From assembly GCA_964595205.1 (NCBI GenBank), contig CAZQOQ010000018.1, positions 62,001 to 126,000 of the forward strand: a stretch of DNA of 64,000 bases, in the 5' to 3' direction. Source of the DNA: JADKIH01 sp964595205 (GTDB lineage: Bacteria; Bacteroidota; Bacteroidia; AKYH767-A; 2013-40CM-41-45). The notes beneath the pieces were generated by a model. The model was not told the origin of the DNA, did not search any database, and saw only the letters and a program-made list of their open reading frames with translations. Shown here piece by piece: positions 52,327 to 60,187 of this stretch (positions within the stretch are counted from its first letter, which is position 1; every line of letters starts with the position of its first letter). The position numbers and the translations under genes were made by a program.

Positions 52327-53220
52327 TTACACAATATTTTTCGATAGGTTTATAAATTCCTCCAGGGAGGTTACGTTTTTGATCCGAGCCGGTATGCTGA
52401 TTCCCTTTAATTCATTCTTATTGCAGGAAACTACGATGGAGGATTTTGTGAAATCCCTAAAAAGATTCCTGAACAACATATGCAGAGTGGTCCGCGGATG
52501 GTGACGTACCAGGAAAAAAAGAAGGATGGTGTTTTTATTATCCCCGATGTTCTTTTTCAAACTCTCATAGGGAACTCTCTGGCCCAGATATATTACTTCG
52601 TGTCCGGCGTTTTTTAAAATAAAATTTGCATAAAGCAATCCGATTTCATGATCCTCTTCTTCCGGAAGAAACAATATCCATCTCTTACTTGCTGCAGGTG
52701 ACGGGGGAAGTGAATCGATGGCGGTATACAACTTCCGTTTTATCAGGTTGGTTATAAAGTGCTCCTGGCAGGGTGAAATTCCTGCATTTGACCATAATAA
52801 ACCAGTCCTTACGAGCAGGGGATAAATGATCTTCGTATAACTATCCTGCAATCCAAATCGGAGAATGGCCGAAGCAAATGCTTTATCAAAATTCACCTCA
52901 CTGAATTCGAGTCCGGCGGAAATCAACTGATTGATGATGGCCTCAGAGAAAAAATCCTCTGACGAATGTTCGGAAATCAGCTTATTAATTACAGCGGCCA
53001 TCTCCTTATCCGTATATGCGGACGCCCTGGAAATCTTGACTCCGTTATTAATCAGCAGCGCAATATTCAGGAGTTTTCGTAACTGTTCATCATCATACAA
53101 CCTGATGTTCGAGTCTGTTCGTTCAGGGGTCAGCAGTTTATAACGCTGTTCCCACATGCGGATCGTATGTGCCTTGATGCCGGATAATTCTTCGAGTTGT
53201 GAGATTGAATAAAAAGACAT
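52327..53220 (-). CDS. carH: CarH/LitR-type MerR-family B12-dependent photoreceptor regulator
   Basis: Transcription factor with an N-terminal MerR winged helix (residues 1-70, YSISQLEELSGIKAHTIRMWEQRY) and a cobalamin-binding C-terminal half. It carries the adenosylcobalamin photoreceptor signature W143-x9-E153-H154 (LLWSNAGISPCQEHF), in the four-helix cap that shields the Ado group, and the E189-x-H191-x-x-G194 motif whose His is the lower cobalt ligand. In CarH proteins, light breaks the Co-C bond, the tetramer dissociates and crt genes are released. It is the first gene of the crt operon and is preceded by a perfect 10-base inverted repeat. Confidence 0.88.
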   Translation of the reverse strand: MSFYSISQLEELSGIKAHTIRMWEQRYKLLTPERTDSNIRLYDDEQLRKLLNIALLINNGVKISRASAYTDKEMAAVINKLISEHSSEDFFSEAIINQLISAGLEFSEVNFDKAFASAILRFGLQDSYTKIIYPLLVRTGLLWSNAGISPCQEHFITNLIKRKLYTAIDSLPPSPAASKRWILFLPEEEDHEIGLLYANFILKNAGHEVIYLGQRVPYESLKKNIGDNKNTILLFFLVRHHPRTTLHMLFRNLFRDFTKSSIVVSCNKNELKGISIPARIKNVTSLEEFINLSKNIV

Positions 53221-53256
53221 ATTTGTTTAATAATTTTCAAAAATAGTTAAACAAAT
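53221..53256 (-). promoter_or_regulatory. Perfect 10-base inverted repeat at the carH start (candidate CarH operator)
   Basis: Arms ATTTGTTTAA and TTAAACAAAT, 16 bases apart, directly adjacent to the carH ATG. The region between the arms contains the -7 box TATTTTTG of the putative crt promoter, so a protein bound here would block transcription of carH and the crt genes. Confidence 0.55.
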
Positions 53257-53269
53257 TGAGATCGCCAAA
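53238..53269 (-). promoter_or_regulatory. Bacteroidota-type promoter of the carH-crt operon
   Basis: On the minus strand TTTG (53269-53266), 20 bases, then TATTTTTG (53245-53238) match the TTTG / TAnnTTTG pattern. The -7 box lies between the arms of the inverted repeat. The leader would be about 15 bases long. Confidence 0.5.
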
Positions 53270-53331
53270 TTTTAAGCTAAAACCGTAAAAAATGACCTCT
53301 TTTCAAACCGTTTTATAATATTGCCGCCTGT

Positions 53332-54540
53332 ATGCTTAATCTTCTTCGAAAATCTTATAGCGGACTTTCACGCGAAACGTGGATCCTTGCTGCAGTAACT
53401 CTCGTGAATCGCAGCGGGATGATGGTTCTTCCGTTTATGACCATTTACCTCACAAGCGCACTAAACTTCACAATCGCCCAGGCAGGAATTATCTCTGCAT
53501 TCTTCGGAATGGGCAGCATGGTTGGTTCTTATGGCGGAGGATGGTTAAGTGACAGGTTTGGTTATTTCAGTGTTCAGCTCGGAAGCCTGATTATCGGAGG
53601 CATTGCCTGTGCATGTCTTGCTTTGCTGAAGAGCTTTCATTCACTCTGTATCGGCATGTTCATAACGAGTGCGTTGCTCGATATCCTCCGGCCTGCGATG
53701 ACAGCCGCTATCAGTTCATTTGCCAAACCTGATAATATCACGCGTTCTTATTCATTGATCCGGATGGCAATCAATCTGGGTGCAGGTATCGGTCCGGCCG
53801 TCGCCGGTATACTTGCAGGCTACTCCTTCAGTCTTATTTTCATTGGTGACGGCCTTACAAGTATTGCTGCAGGAATAGTCTTGTATTTTTATTTCCATTT
53901 GAAAATCAAAGAGACAAAATTTGTTAAAAAGCCGGTGCATGCTTCCAGGTCGCCATTGCGAAGTAAATCATACGTAGCCTTTCTGATTCTTTGCATGCTG
54001 TATGCGATCATCTTCTTTCAGCTCTTCTGCACGCTTCCCATTTACTACGACCAGGTTCATCACCTGCTGAAAAAAGAAACGGGATACCTGATTGCATTGA
54101 ACGGAATCATTGTTTTCTTTTTTGAGATGATGCTTGTTTTCAAACTCGAAAATTCCGTTCATCCGAAAAAAATAATAATCATTGGTGTAATTTTAAGCGG
54201 CATTGGTCTGGTGATTCTGAATTTTTTCCATTCCGGAGTTATACTCGTGGTATCGATGATCATACTCAGTTTCTCTGAAATTTTTGCAATGCCCTTTATG
54301 ATGACCGTTGCCGTATCGCCTGCCACTTCAGGTAACCGGGGCATTTATACGGGTATTTATTCCACGTCGTGGTCGGCCGCATTTATTCTTGCTCCGGTGA
54401 TTGGAACTTTCATAGTGACACATTTCGGATTTTCCGTTTTATGGTGGGCCATGGGAGCCTTGTCTGTAATCACTCTCATCGGCATGTGGCTGATTGTGCC
54501 AAGAGTTTACAGGATCATCGAGCCGCCTAATCCTGAATAA
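53332..54540 (+). CDS. MFS transporter
   Basis: Major facilitator superfamily exporter, drug:H+ antiporter-like, 402 residues with twelve predicted helices. The MFS signature loop appears as GGGWLSDRFGYFSVQL (about 64-79), after helix 2. An ETWILAAVTLVNRSGMMVLPFMTIYL opening and a second-half region after a central cytoplasmic loop (about 196-220) complete the layout. It is divergent from carH; the shared 111-base spacer could allow light-linked coregulation, but this is inference. Substrate unknown. Confidence 0.88.
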   Translation: MLNLLRKSYSGLSRETWILAAVTLVNRSGMMVLPFMTIYLTSALNFTIAQAGIISAFFGMGSMVGSYGGGWLSDRFGYFSVQLGSLIIGGIACACLALLKSFHSLCIGMFITSALLDILRPAMTAAISSFAKPDNITRSYSLIRMAINLGAGIGPAVAGILAGYSFSLIFIGDGLTSIAAGIVLYFYFHLKIKETKFVKKPVHASRSPLRSKSYVAFLILCMLYAIIFFQLFCTLPIYYDQVHHLLKKETGYLIALNGIIVFFFEMMLVFKLENSVHPKKIIIIGVILSGIGLVILNFFHSGVILVVSMIILSFSEIFAMPFMMTVAVSPATSGNRGIYTGIYSTSWSAAFILAPVIGTFIVTHFGFSVLWWAMGALSVITLIGMWLIVPRVYRIIEPPNPE

Positions 54541-54545
54541 TTTTA

Positions 54546-55352
54546 TCAATAAAATATTTTCTCTCCGATAATTTTCAATTCATCTCCAACTTCAACCCAT
54601 TTTCCAGCCTCTGTCGCCGGGATAAAACAATTGACCGTTAAATAATAATGATGGCCATACTCATTCAAAGATGACCAGGCAGGCAGTGTATCCGAACGAT
54701 GCTTTGAAAATATTTTAGGGAAGGCATGAGTCACTTCGCCTGAAAGAGTGTTGCGTGTGGGAACAACACATCTCGCCCTTGGACTCATTCCAAAAATCGT
54801 AGCGTCTCCGATTGTAAATTCCATTCCCCTGCCCACTGTCGAAAACAGGTGATCCTCCCAAAATGCTTCTACCCCATCTATTTCCAGGGTTGCCCTGAAT
54901 CGCCTTCTTGTCTCATCTACATTCATATTATCGTACCAGCCGGAAATTGTTTTAAGGCTCGATGTTGATAGAATGGTTACGCCGGCGATGTCCGGTATAT
55001 CCAGGAAACGTCCCGTTTTATTCTGATTGAAATTTACCTGCATGCCGAAATATTCTGAGAGGTACGATTGTATTTCCAAAACATCGTTTGATAAATGAAA
55101 TTGATGCCAGCGCTCTTCAGAATTTTTCCTGAATGATATTGTCTCATCAGTAAGATCATATCTGGAACGTAACGAATGTACCAGTGGATTCGATTTCCCG
55201 TTAATGAAATTTCCATTCTCATCGAACATTGCAAATTCCCGGTCGTGTAAGAGACAACCTCCCTCCGTTATCATAGCCCTCTCCAAATCGATTCCATCGA
55301 GTGATTTTACCGGGTAGATTGTTATCCTGCTGAGTGTCGGCTTGCCTGGCAT
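54546..55352 (-). CDS. MOSC domain-containing protein (YcbX/mARC-like)
   Basis: Molybdenum-cofactor sulfurase C-terminal domain protein, related to mARC and YcbX. The 268-residue chain has the N-terminal MOSC beta-barrel (ITIYPVKSLDGIDLERAMITEGG, 11-33; HDREFAMFDENGNF) and the C-terminal MOSC domain with RFRATLEIDGVEAFWEDHLFSTVGRGMEFTIGDATIFGMSPRARCVVPTRN. The cysteine in RARCVVPT (about residue 214) is the likely Mo ligand. There is no C-terminal ferredoxin domain, unlike E. coli YcbX. It may reduce N-hydroxylated compounds with a separate electron donor. Confidence 0.9.
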   Translation of the reverse strand: MPGKPTLSRITIYPVKSLDGIDLERAMITEGGCLLHDREFAMFDENGNFINGKSNPLVHSLRSRYDLTDETISFRKNSEERWHQFHLSNDVLEIQSYLSEYFGMQVNFNQNKTGRFLDIPDIAGVTILSTSSLKTISGWYDNMNVDETRRRFRATLEIDGVEAFWEDHLFSTVGRGMEFTIGDATIFGMSPRARCVVPTRNTLSGEVTHAFPKIFSKHRSDTLPAWSSLNEYGHHYYLTVNCFIPATEAGKWVEVGDELKIIGEKIFY

Positions 55353-55356
55353 ATCG

Positions 55357-55857
55357 TTACCTTGAATTTACCATTCTGCAATAGGAAATAAAGTCGGTGG
55401 AGGGGATTTCTTTCATTCCAAGCTGGCGCATCATGGTAACCATTTGTCCGCGATGATAGGTACTATGATTCATGCAATGATGTATCGACTGCCATACGGG
55501 ATTTGTAAATGCAGTGCCGGCAACATTTTTATAAGTAAAATTTGAAACAGCCTTCTCATCGTCAATATTCAAAACAAAATCAATGAACTCCTGGTCAAGA
55601 AATCGGATTTGGGCTTTCGCTTCAGAAAATTTACCGCTGAAATTACCTCCGGGTCCCGAAGTCAATGATTCACCATTGAGTCTTTTGATCCATATAAACT
55701 CGGCATCCCAGATATGATAAATCGTTTTTCTAAGAGATGGGAAACTGCTTATTATTTCTCTGTCGAGCAGTTCATCCGGCAAACCACTTTCGATGAGAGA
55801 TAATAATAAGTCATTTGCCCATAAATTAAACCGGGTATAAGGAAGCAGTGTTATCAT
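55357..55857 (-). CDS. DinB-like four-helix bundle protein
   Basis: DinB/YfiT-family protein of 166 residues, a four-helix bundle with a three-histidine metal site. The ligands are probably His48 (YHIWDAEFIWIKRL) and the pair in HHCMNHSTYHRGQMVTMMRQLG (about 126-147). Members act as thiol transferases or metal-dependent hydrolases; no cofactor is certain here. It lies 4 bases upstream of the MOSC gene on the same strand, so they are probably cotranscribed. Confidence 0.88.
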   Translation of the reverse strand: MITLLPYTRFNLWANDLLLSLIESGLPDELLDREIISSFPSLRKTIYHIWDAEFIWIKRLNGESLTSGPGGNFSGKFSEAKAQIRFLDQEFIDFVLNIDDEKAVSNFTYKNVAGTAFTNPVWQSIHHCMNHSTYHRGQMVTMMRQLGMKEIPSTDFISYCRMVNSR

Positions 55858-55911
55858 TTGTGAAGTTAAATTACCCGCAAAAGATACACAAATGTTATCT
55901 GAAAATATTAC

Positions 55912-56880
55912 TTATTGATGCAACGGCCTTTTCTTAATCATTCCGCCTTTCGTGTCCTTAATTCCATGAGTAATAACAAATGCCTGTCCGTCTATTTTTT
56001 CTATTTCGGCTTTCAGGGATGCTATTTCAAGTCGTGTGACTACCGAAAATAATATTTCGGTCTCCGCAAGGCTATGACCATGCGAACCGAATCCGCGTTT
56101 GCCCCTGTAAATTGTTACTCCCCTGCCGAGTCGTTCAGTAATCATTTTCCTGATTTCCTCGCTGTGATTGGAAATTATGGTTACCCCGGTGTATTCTTCA
56201 ATTCCGGAAATCAGGTAATCGACTGTTCTTGCTGCGGCCATATAGGTAAGTATAGAGTATAATGCGCGCTCGAACGACAATACAAATGCTGCGACGGTAA
56301 AAATGATAATGTTTATTACCAGGATCAGGTCGCCGATCGTCACCGAAAATTTCCTGGTGATGCTCAATGCGAGTATTTCTGTGCCGTCGATCACGCCTCC
56401 GCCGCGCATGGCAAAGCCAATTCCTGCGCCGAGGAAAATTCCGCCGAAGACTGCCACGAGAAGTTTATCAGAGGTTACAACCGGATAGGGAATGAATATG
56501 ATGCATATGGCAAGACCGATGATTGCGGTAAGGGTCTTAAGAGCAAAAGTCCGGTCTATGAGCCGGTATCCCAGCCAGATGAACGGAAGATTGATCAATA
56601 CAATTAATGTAGGCAATTGCACGCTGGTTATTTCAGAAAGAAGCAGTGAGATTCCGGTTACTCCGCCATCAATAAAACCATTCGGCAATAAAAATCCCTT
56701 GAGGCCAAGTCCGGCCGACAACATGCCTAAAATGATTAAAAATCCATGCGTAACCTGCCTGCGTACATGGATTCTGAATACTTTATAATCATGAATTGTT
56801 GGCGATTTATATTTTGCTCCTTTCCCTTTATCTTTTCTTTTCAGATACTGGATAAAAACCGTCTGGAACAATGGATTCAT
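55912..56880 (-). CDS. YitT family membrane protein (DUF2179)
   Basis: Membrane protein of the YitT/DUF161 family with a C-terminal DUF2179 domain. A basic N-terminal extension (about 35 residues) precedes five or six hydrophobic helices (about 45-215) with the family words GLKGFLLPNGFIDGGVTGISLLLS and FIPYPVV...GGIFLGAGIGFAMRGGGVIDGTEILAL. The DUF2179 part follows, with GVTIISNHSEEIRKMITERLGRGVTIYRGKRGF (about 232-264). Function unproven; transport of a small solute is sometimes suggested. It is transcribed alone. Confidence 0.9.
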   Translation of the reverse strand: MNPLFQTVFIQYLKRKDKGKGAKYKSPTIHDYKVFRIHVRRQVTHGFLIILGMLSAGLGLKGFLLPNGFIDGGVTGISLLLSEITSVQLPTLIVLINLPFIWLGYRLIDRTFALKTLTAIIGLAICIIFIPYPVVTSDKLLVAVFGGIFLGAGIGFAMRGGGVIDGTEILALSITRKFSVTIGDLILVINIIIFTVAAFVLSFERALYSILTYMAAARTVDYLISGIEEYTGVTIISNHSEEIRKMITERLGRGVTIYRGKRGFGSHGHSLAETEILFSVVTRLEIASLKAEIEKIDGQAFVITHGIKDTKGGMIKKRPLHQ

Positions 56881-57006
56881 AAGCTTGATTTTTACACTCT
56901 GTTATTTTTTATACCTGAAGATAATTTTAATATAATGTTACTCATTATTCATAGATGGTATCAGAAAAAATTAAAATCTCTTTAAATTTTTAAAACAGGA
57001 TAATTT

Positions 57007-57348
57007 TCAAATCAGAAAAACCATCTTCATCTTATAAATGGAAGTAAAAAGATGTAACAAATGGATACCGGCTGAATTGCCTGGGAAAAAACTTGTGTGT
57101 CCTGTTTCAGGACATAAGAAATTTTTATTCTCGCTGGCTTTATTTTTCCAGGATTGAAAATCATATTTGCTTAAAAAATTCGTCAGACCTTCTAAAGGCC
57201 GAGAGGGTTGTCTGTTTCGCAATTCAAAAGCCTCCGACTTATTAGTATAGAAAAAAGTTAAACAACATGCATTCACAGAATGAGAAGACAGAATGATACA
57301 TACCAAAATGAAAGTGATATAATTTACATTCTTTACTACTCTAATCAT
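57007..57348 (-). CDS. Small secreted hypothetical protein
   Basis: Not recognised. 113 residues beginning with a hydrophobic signal-like segment (residues 8-27, ending SVNA), then a short basic domain with three cysteines and no known motif. It lies 12 bases downstream of the lipoprotein gene on the same strand and is AT-rich like it. It could be a degraded or recently acquired gene; reality as a coding gene is moderately likely only. Confidence 0.4.
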   Translation of the reverse strand: MIRVVKNVNYITFILVCIILSSHSVNACCLTFFYTNKSEAFELRNRQPSRPLEGLTNFLSKYDFQSWKNKASENKNFLCPETGHTSFFPGNSAGIHLLHLFTSIYKMKMVFLI

Positions 57349-57360
57349 CGAAATACTTAT

Positions 57361-58008
57361 TTATTGATAATCATAAATTGAGGTGTTTTTTCTTAATAGG
57401 TTCCAGGTTTGTACAACGGTATCGTTCACTAAGGAATCCTTCTTAATTACTCCAACACTATCTGCATAATAAAAATAAAAATTCCCGTTTATATATGAAT
57501 CTTGTGAAACCTTCATTTTAGTTACATTTCTATAAACAACATTTTCGACATTAATAGAATCAATCACATCTGCAATTACTGCATTATATAAGTGATCATT
57601 AATTCGCTTACTTGAAATAAAAACAAAACCCCCATAGTACAAATATCTTGATATTGTATTACTGAACAATTGTTCGTGATAAGATGATGAGATGTTGGAA
57701 CTGAAATAAGTTACATCAAAATATTCCAGATCCCCCAGATTTGTTTGATTGGGATTCGAAGGAGGAACAGGAACAGATGTTCGCAGTAAGCCCGTTAAAG
57801 CGATACTATCAAGATTTAAACTTGCGGAATCCTTATAAATCCAGTATGAGCCGGTATTGAAGAGATACGGATATAAAGTCGGATTTATTTTACTATGATT
57901 ACTTTCCTGATAAGGAGTATAAGTACTATTGGTATTACTTTCTTCTCTATCTTTTTTACAGCTTTCAAGATAAACAAAACACAGAAGTATGATTAACAAG
58001 TTTTTCAT
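57361..58008 (-). CDS. Hypothetical lipoprotein, 215 aa
   Basis: Exported lipoprotein of unknown function. The signal peptide MKNLLIILLCFVYLESC gives a lipobox cysteine at residue 17, followed by KKDREES, a charged linker and a beta-rich domain (about 35-210) with SYWIYKDSASLNLDSIALTG and many Tyr/Asn residues. This shape (lipidated, Tyr-rich, small beta domain) is common for surface lipoproteins in this phylum. No sorting domain. AT-rich compared with neighbours. Confidence 0.6.
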   Translation of the reverse strand: MKNLLIILLCFVYLESCKKDREESNTNSTYTPYQESNHSKINPTLYPYLFNTGSYWIYKDSASLNLDSIALTGLLRTSVPVPPSNPNQTNLGDLEYFDVTYFSSNISSSYHEQLFSNTISRYLYYGGFVFISSKRINDHLYNAVIADVIDSINVENVVYRNVTKMKVSQDSYINGNFYFYYADSVGVIKKDSLVNDTVVQTWNLLRKNTSIYDYQ

Positions 58009-58081
58009 GACTTAAAATTATTTTAAATAGTTCAAAACAATTAAATTCACAAGAAGACAATTAATATAAATTCGGTCAGTC

Positions 58082-59389
58082 CTAATTCACCGCTACATTC
58101 TGTTTCGACATCAGCTCTTCGATTTCATCGGCTTCGATTGGAATTTCAGCCATCAGATCGACCGGACCTTTTTCGGTAATGAGTATATCGTTTTCGATTC
58201 TGATGCCAAGATTTTCTTCAGGAATATAAATTCCGGGCTCACAGGTAAACACCATTCCTGCCTGGATTGGAAGATAACGGTTACCGATATCATGAACATC
58301 CAAACCGAGAAAATGCGAAGTGCCATGCATGAAATATTTTTTATAAAGCGGTTGTCTCGGATCCTGCCTGGCAACGTCTGCCTTATTAAGAAGACCCAGG
58401 CCGATTAATTCCTGCTCCATTACTTTGCCGACTTCTTCCTGGTATTTTGGAATAACGGTTCCGACGACAAGCATTTTTATCGCGGCACGCATCACCCTTA
58501 AGACAGCATTGTAAACATCCTTCTGACGTTGCGTGAATTTTCCATTGACAGGAATGCTTCGCGTTAGATCCGCAGCATAATTTGCATACTCAGCACCAAA
58601 GTCGAGGAGAATTACGTCCCCGTCTTTACATTCCTTGTTGTTTTCGTTGTAATGCAAAACACAGGCACTGGGTCCGCTGGCAATGATAGGATAATATGAA
58701 TGGCCGTTAGCGCGGTTACTAATAAATGAATGAATGATCTCCGCTTCAATTTCGTATTCCATGATGCCAGGCCGTGTCACCTGCAGGACTCTCCGAAAGG
58801 CCTTGTTGGTAATATCACAGGCCTGGCGCAGAAGAGCAACCTCAGCCTGAGATTTAATAGATCTTAACTTTGCCATCACCGGCCCGGAACGGTGATACAC
58901 ATGATTCGGGTATTTGTTTTTGAGTTCGCCGGCATATCTTTCGTCACGATAAACGACGGAAGATACGAAACGGTCATTTTCATTAAGGTTGATATACACA
59001 TTGACAGCATGATGCATTAATACCGGCATCATGGCCGCCATTTCATCTGCCCAGTATATATTCTGAATGCCGCTTGCGGCGCGCGCTTCTTCTTTAGTGT
59101 ATTTATGACCTTCCCAGACTGCAATATGTTCGTTGGTTCTCCGGATAAACAATATTTCCCTGTATTCAGGAATTGGATGATCCGGCGAAAAAATCAGCAC
59201 CGTATGTTCCTGGTCGATTCCGCAAAGCCAGAAAAGATCAGACTGCTGGCGAAATGGGAAATTCTGATCACCATTACGCGGCATTTCGTCGTTTGAATGA
59301 AAGATTGCAACTGAATCAGGCAAAAGGTTTGCGACAAATTTTTTCCTGTTTTCGATGAACAGGTTTGGATCAATAGCGGTGTATTTCAT
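58082..59389 (-). CDS. pepP: Xaa-Pro aminopeptidase (aminopeptidase P, M24B)
   Basis: Dimanganese peptidase removing the N-terminal residue before proline. The 435-residue protein has the N-terminal AMP_N domain (residues 1-140, with FPFRQQSDLFWLCGIDQEHTVLIF) and the pita-bread catalytic domain. Metal ligands of the family are present in order: Asp in LLDFGAEYANYAADLTRS (about 260-277, both Asp), His in HGTSHFLGLDVHD (about 352-364), Glu in FTCEPGIYI (about 383-391), and Glu in GIRIENDILIT (about 397-407). Length is normal. Cytoplasmic, no signal peptide. Confidence 0.94.
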   Translation of the reverse strand: MKYTAIDPNLFIENRKKFVANLLPDSVAIFHSNDEMPRNGDQNFPFRQQSDLFWLCGIDQEHTVLIFSPDHPIPEYREILFIRRTNEHIAVWEGHKYTKEEARAASGIQNIYWADEMAAMMPVLMHHAVNVYINLNENDRFVSSVVYRDERYAGELKNKYPNHVYHRSGPVMAKLRSIKSQAEVALLRQACDITNKAFRRVLQVTRPGIMEYEIEAEIIHSFISNRANGHSYYPIIASGPSACVLHYNENNKECKDGDVILLDFGAEYANYAADLTRSIPVNGKFTQRQKDVYNAVLRVMRAAIKMLVVGTVIPKYQEEVGKVMEQELIGLGLLNKADVARQDPRQPLYKKYFMHGTSHFLGLDVHDIGNRYLPIQAGMVFTCEPGIYIPEENLGIRIENDILITEKGPVDLMAEIPIEADEIEELMSKQNVAVN

Positions 59390-59433
59390 ACTTAATCGGT
59401 TATCGTGTAAAAATAAGAAATTATAATTAATGA

Positions 59434-60063
59434 TTACCTTCTCTCAACGTCTGATTTAACGATACATTTAGGTACATTCCATCTTTTCAGATATAATTTA
59501 AGGTCGATGATATTACCATCACAATCCGTAAAATCACCATTTTTATTTTTCAAAATAATCTTCATTTTACCATTGCGGATTTCATTGCTTATTAATTCCT
59601 TTAAACTGTCGTGCCCAAGATCTTTATTTTGACAGCCGATACGTGCACCTGCTTCGTTGTTGAATAAATCCATTACACCTGAAATGGAATCCGGCAGCGA
59701 TGACTCCTCATCGGTCCTGCCCTTTTTGAATTGATTGAAATTGCCTTTCTCATGTGCTTTACCCAGGGCGATGGCTTTTTTCCAGCAAAAATTCTGTGAC
59801 ATGATGGCCATCCAATAAGCATGTCGAAAGGCGTCTATTTGTCCACCGGAAATGTCACCATCGAGCATGCCGTTTTTTTTCATGTACCTGCTTGTTGAAT
59901 CGGCTACGATGGTAAGCTTCCTCGCTTTATTGGCAATGAAAGGATGGCTCAATACCCAGCATTTTTCAGGGCCGCTCAACTGCCAGAAAGAATTCCATGT
60001 TCCCTGCGCCGAAACGAAGCCGGTGAAAAACAACAATATTATCACAGAAAATAATTTCCTCAT
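59434..60063 (-). CDS. Secreted protein with a DUF6973-like domain
   Basis: Exported protein of unknown function. From the chosen ATG (MRKLFSVIILLFFTGFVSAQG) a signal peptide leads into a helical domain with the words QIDAFRHAYWMAIMSQ (about 83-98) and GVMDLFNNEAGARIGCQ (about 132-148). These are the recurring motifs of a domain I recall as DUF6973, found in putative wall-associated or phage-like proteins. The His/Asp/Glu pattern suggests a metal or catalytic site, but none is proven. A longer frame would add ten residues without signal-peptide character. Confidence 0.55.
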   Translation of the reverse strand: MRKLFSVIILLFFTGFVSAQGTWNSFWQLSGPEKCWVLSHPFIANKARKLTIVADSTSRYMKKNGMLDGDISGGQIDAFRHAYWMAIMSQNFCWKKAIALGKAHEKGNFNQFKKGRTDEESSLPDSISGVMDLFNNEAGARIGCQNKDLGHDSLKELISNEIRNGKMKIILKNKNGDFTDCDGNIIDLKLYLKRWNVPKCIVKSDVERR

Positions 60064-60187
60064 GACAGATTTCTGACAATTCATAAATGACAATGTGAAA
60101 ATTTAAAATTATAAAAACTTCTCAGTCTATGGATTGAATTGAAAATCTATTGTAGAACCAACGCTAAACTTTATTACTTTGCAGGTC

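Noticed and set aside
53221..53331. Considered a cobalamin riboswitch upstream of the B12-dependent regulator
   Set aside because: The spacer is only 111 bases, AT-rich and lacks any B12-box-like conserved sequence; the protein itself is the B12 sensor.
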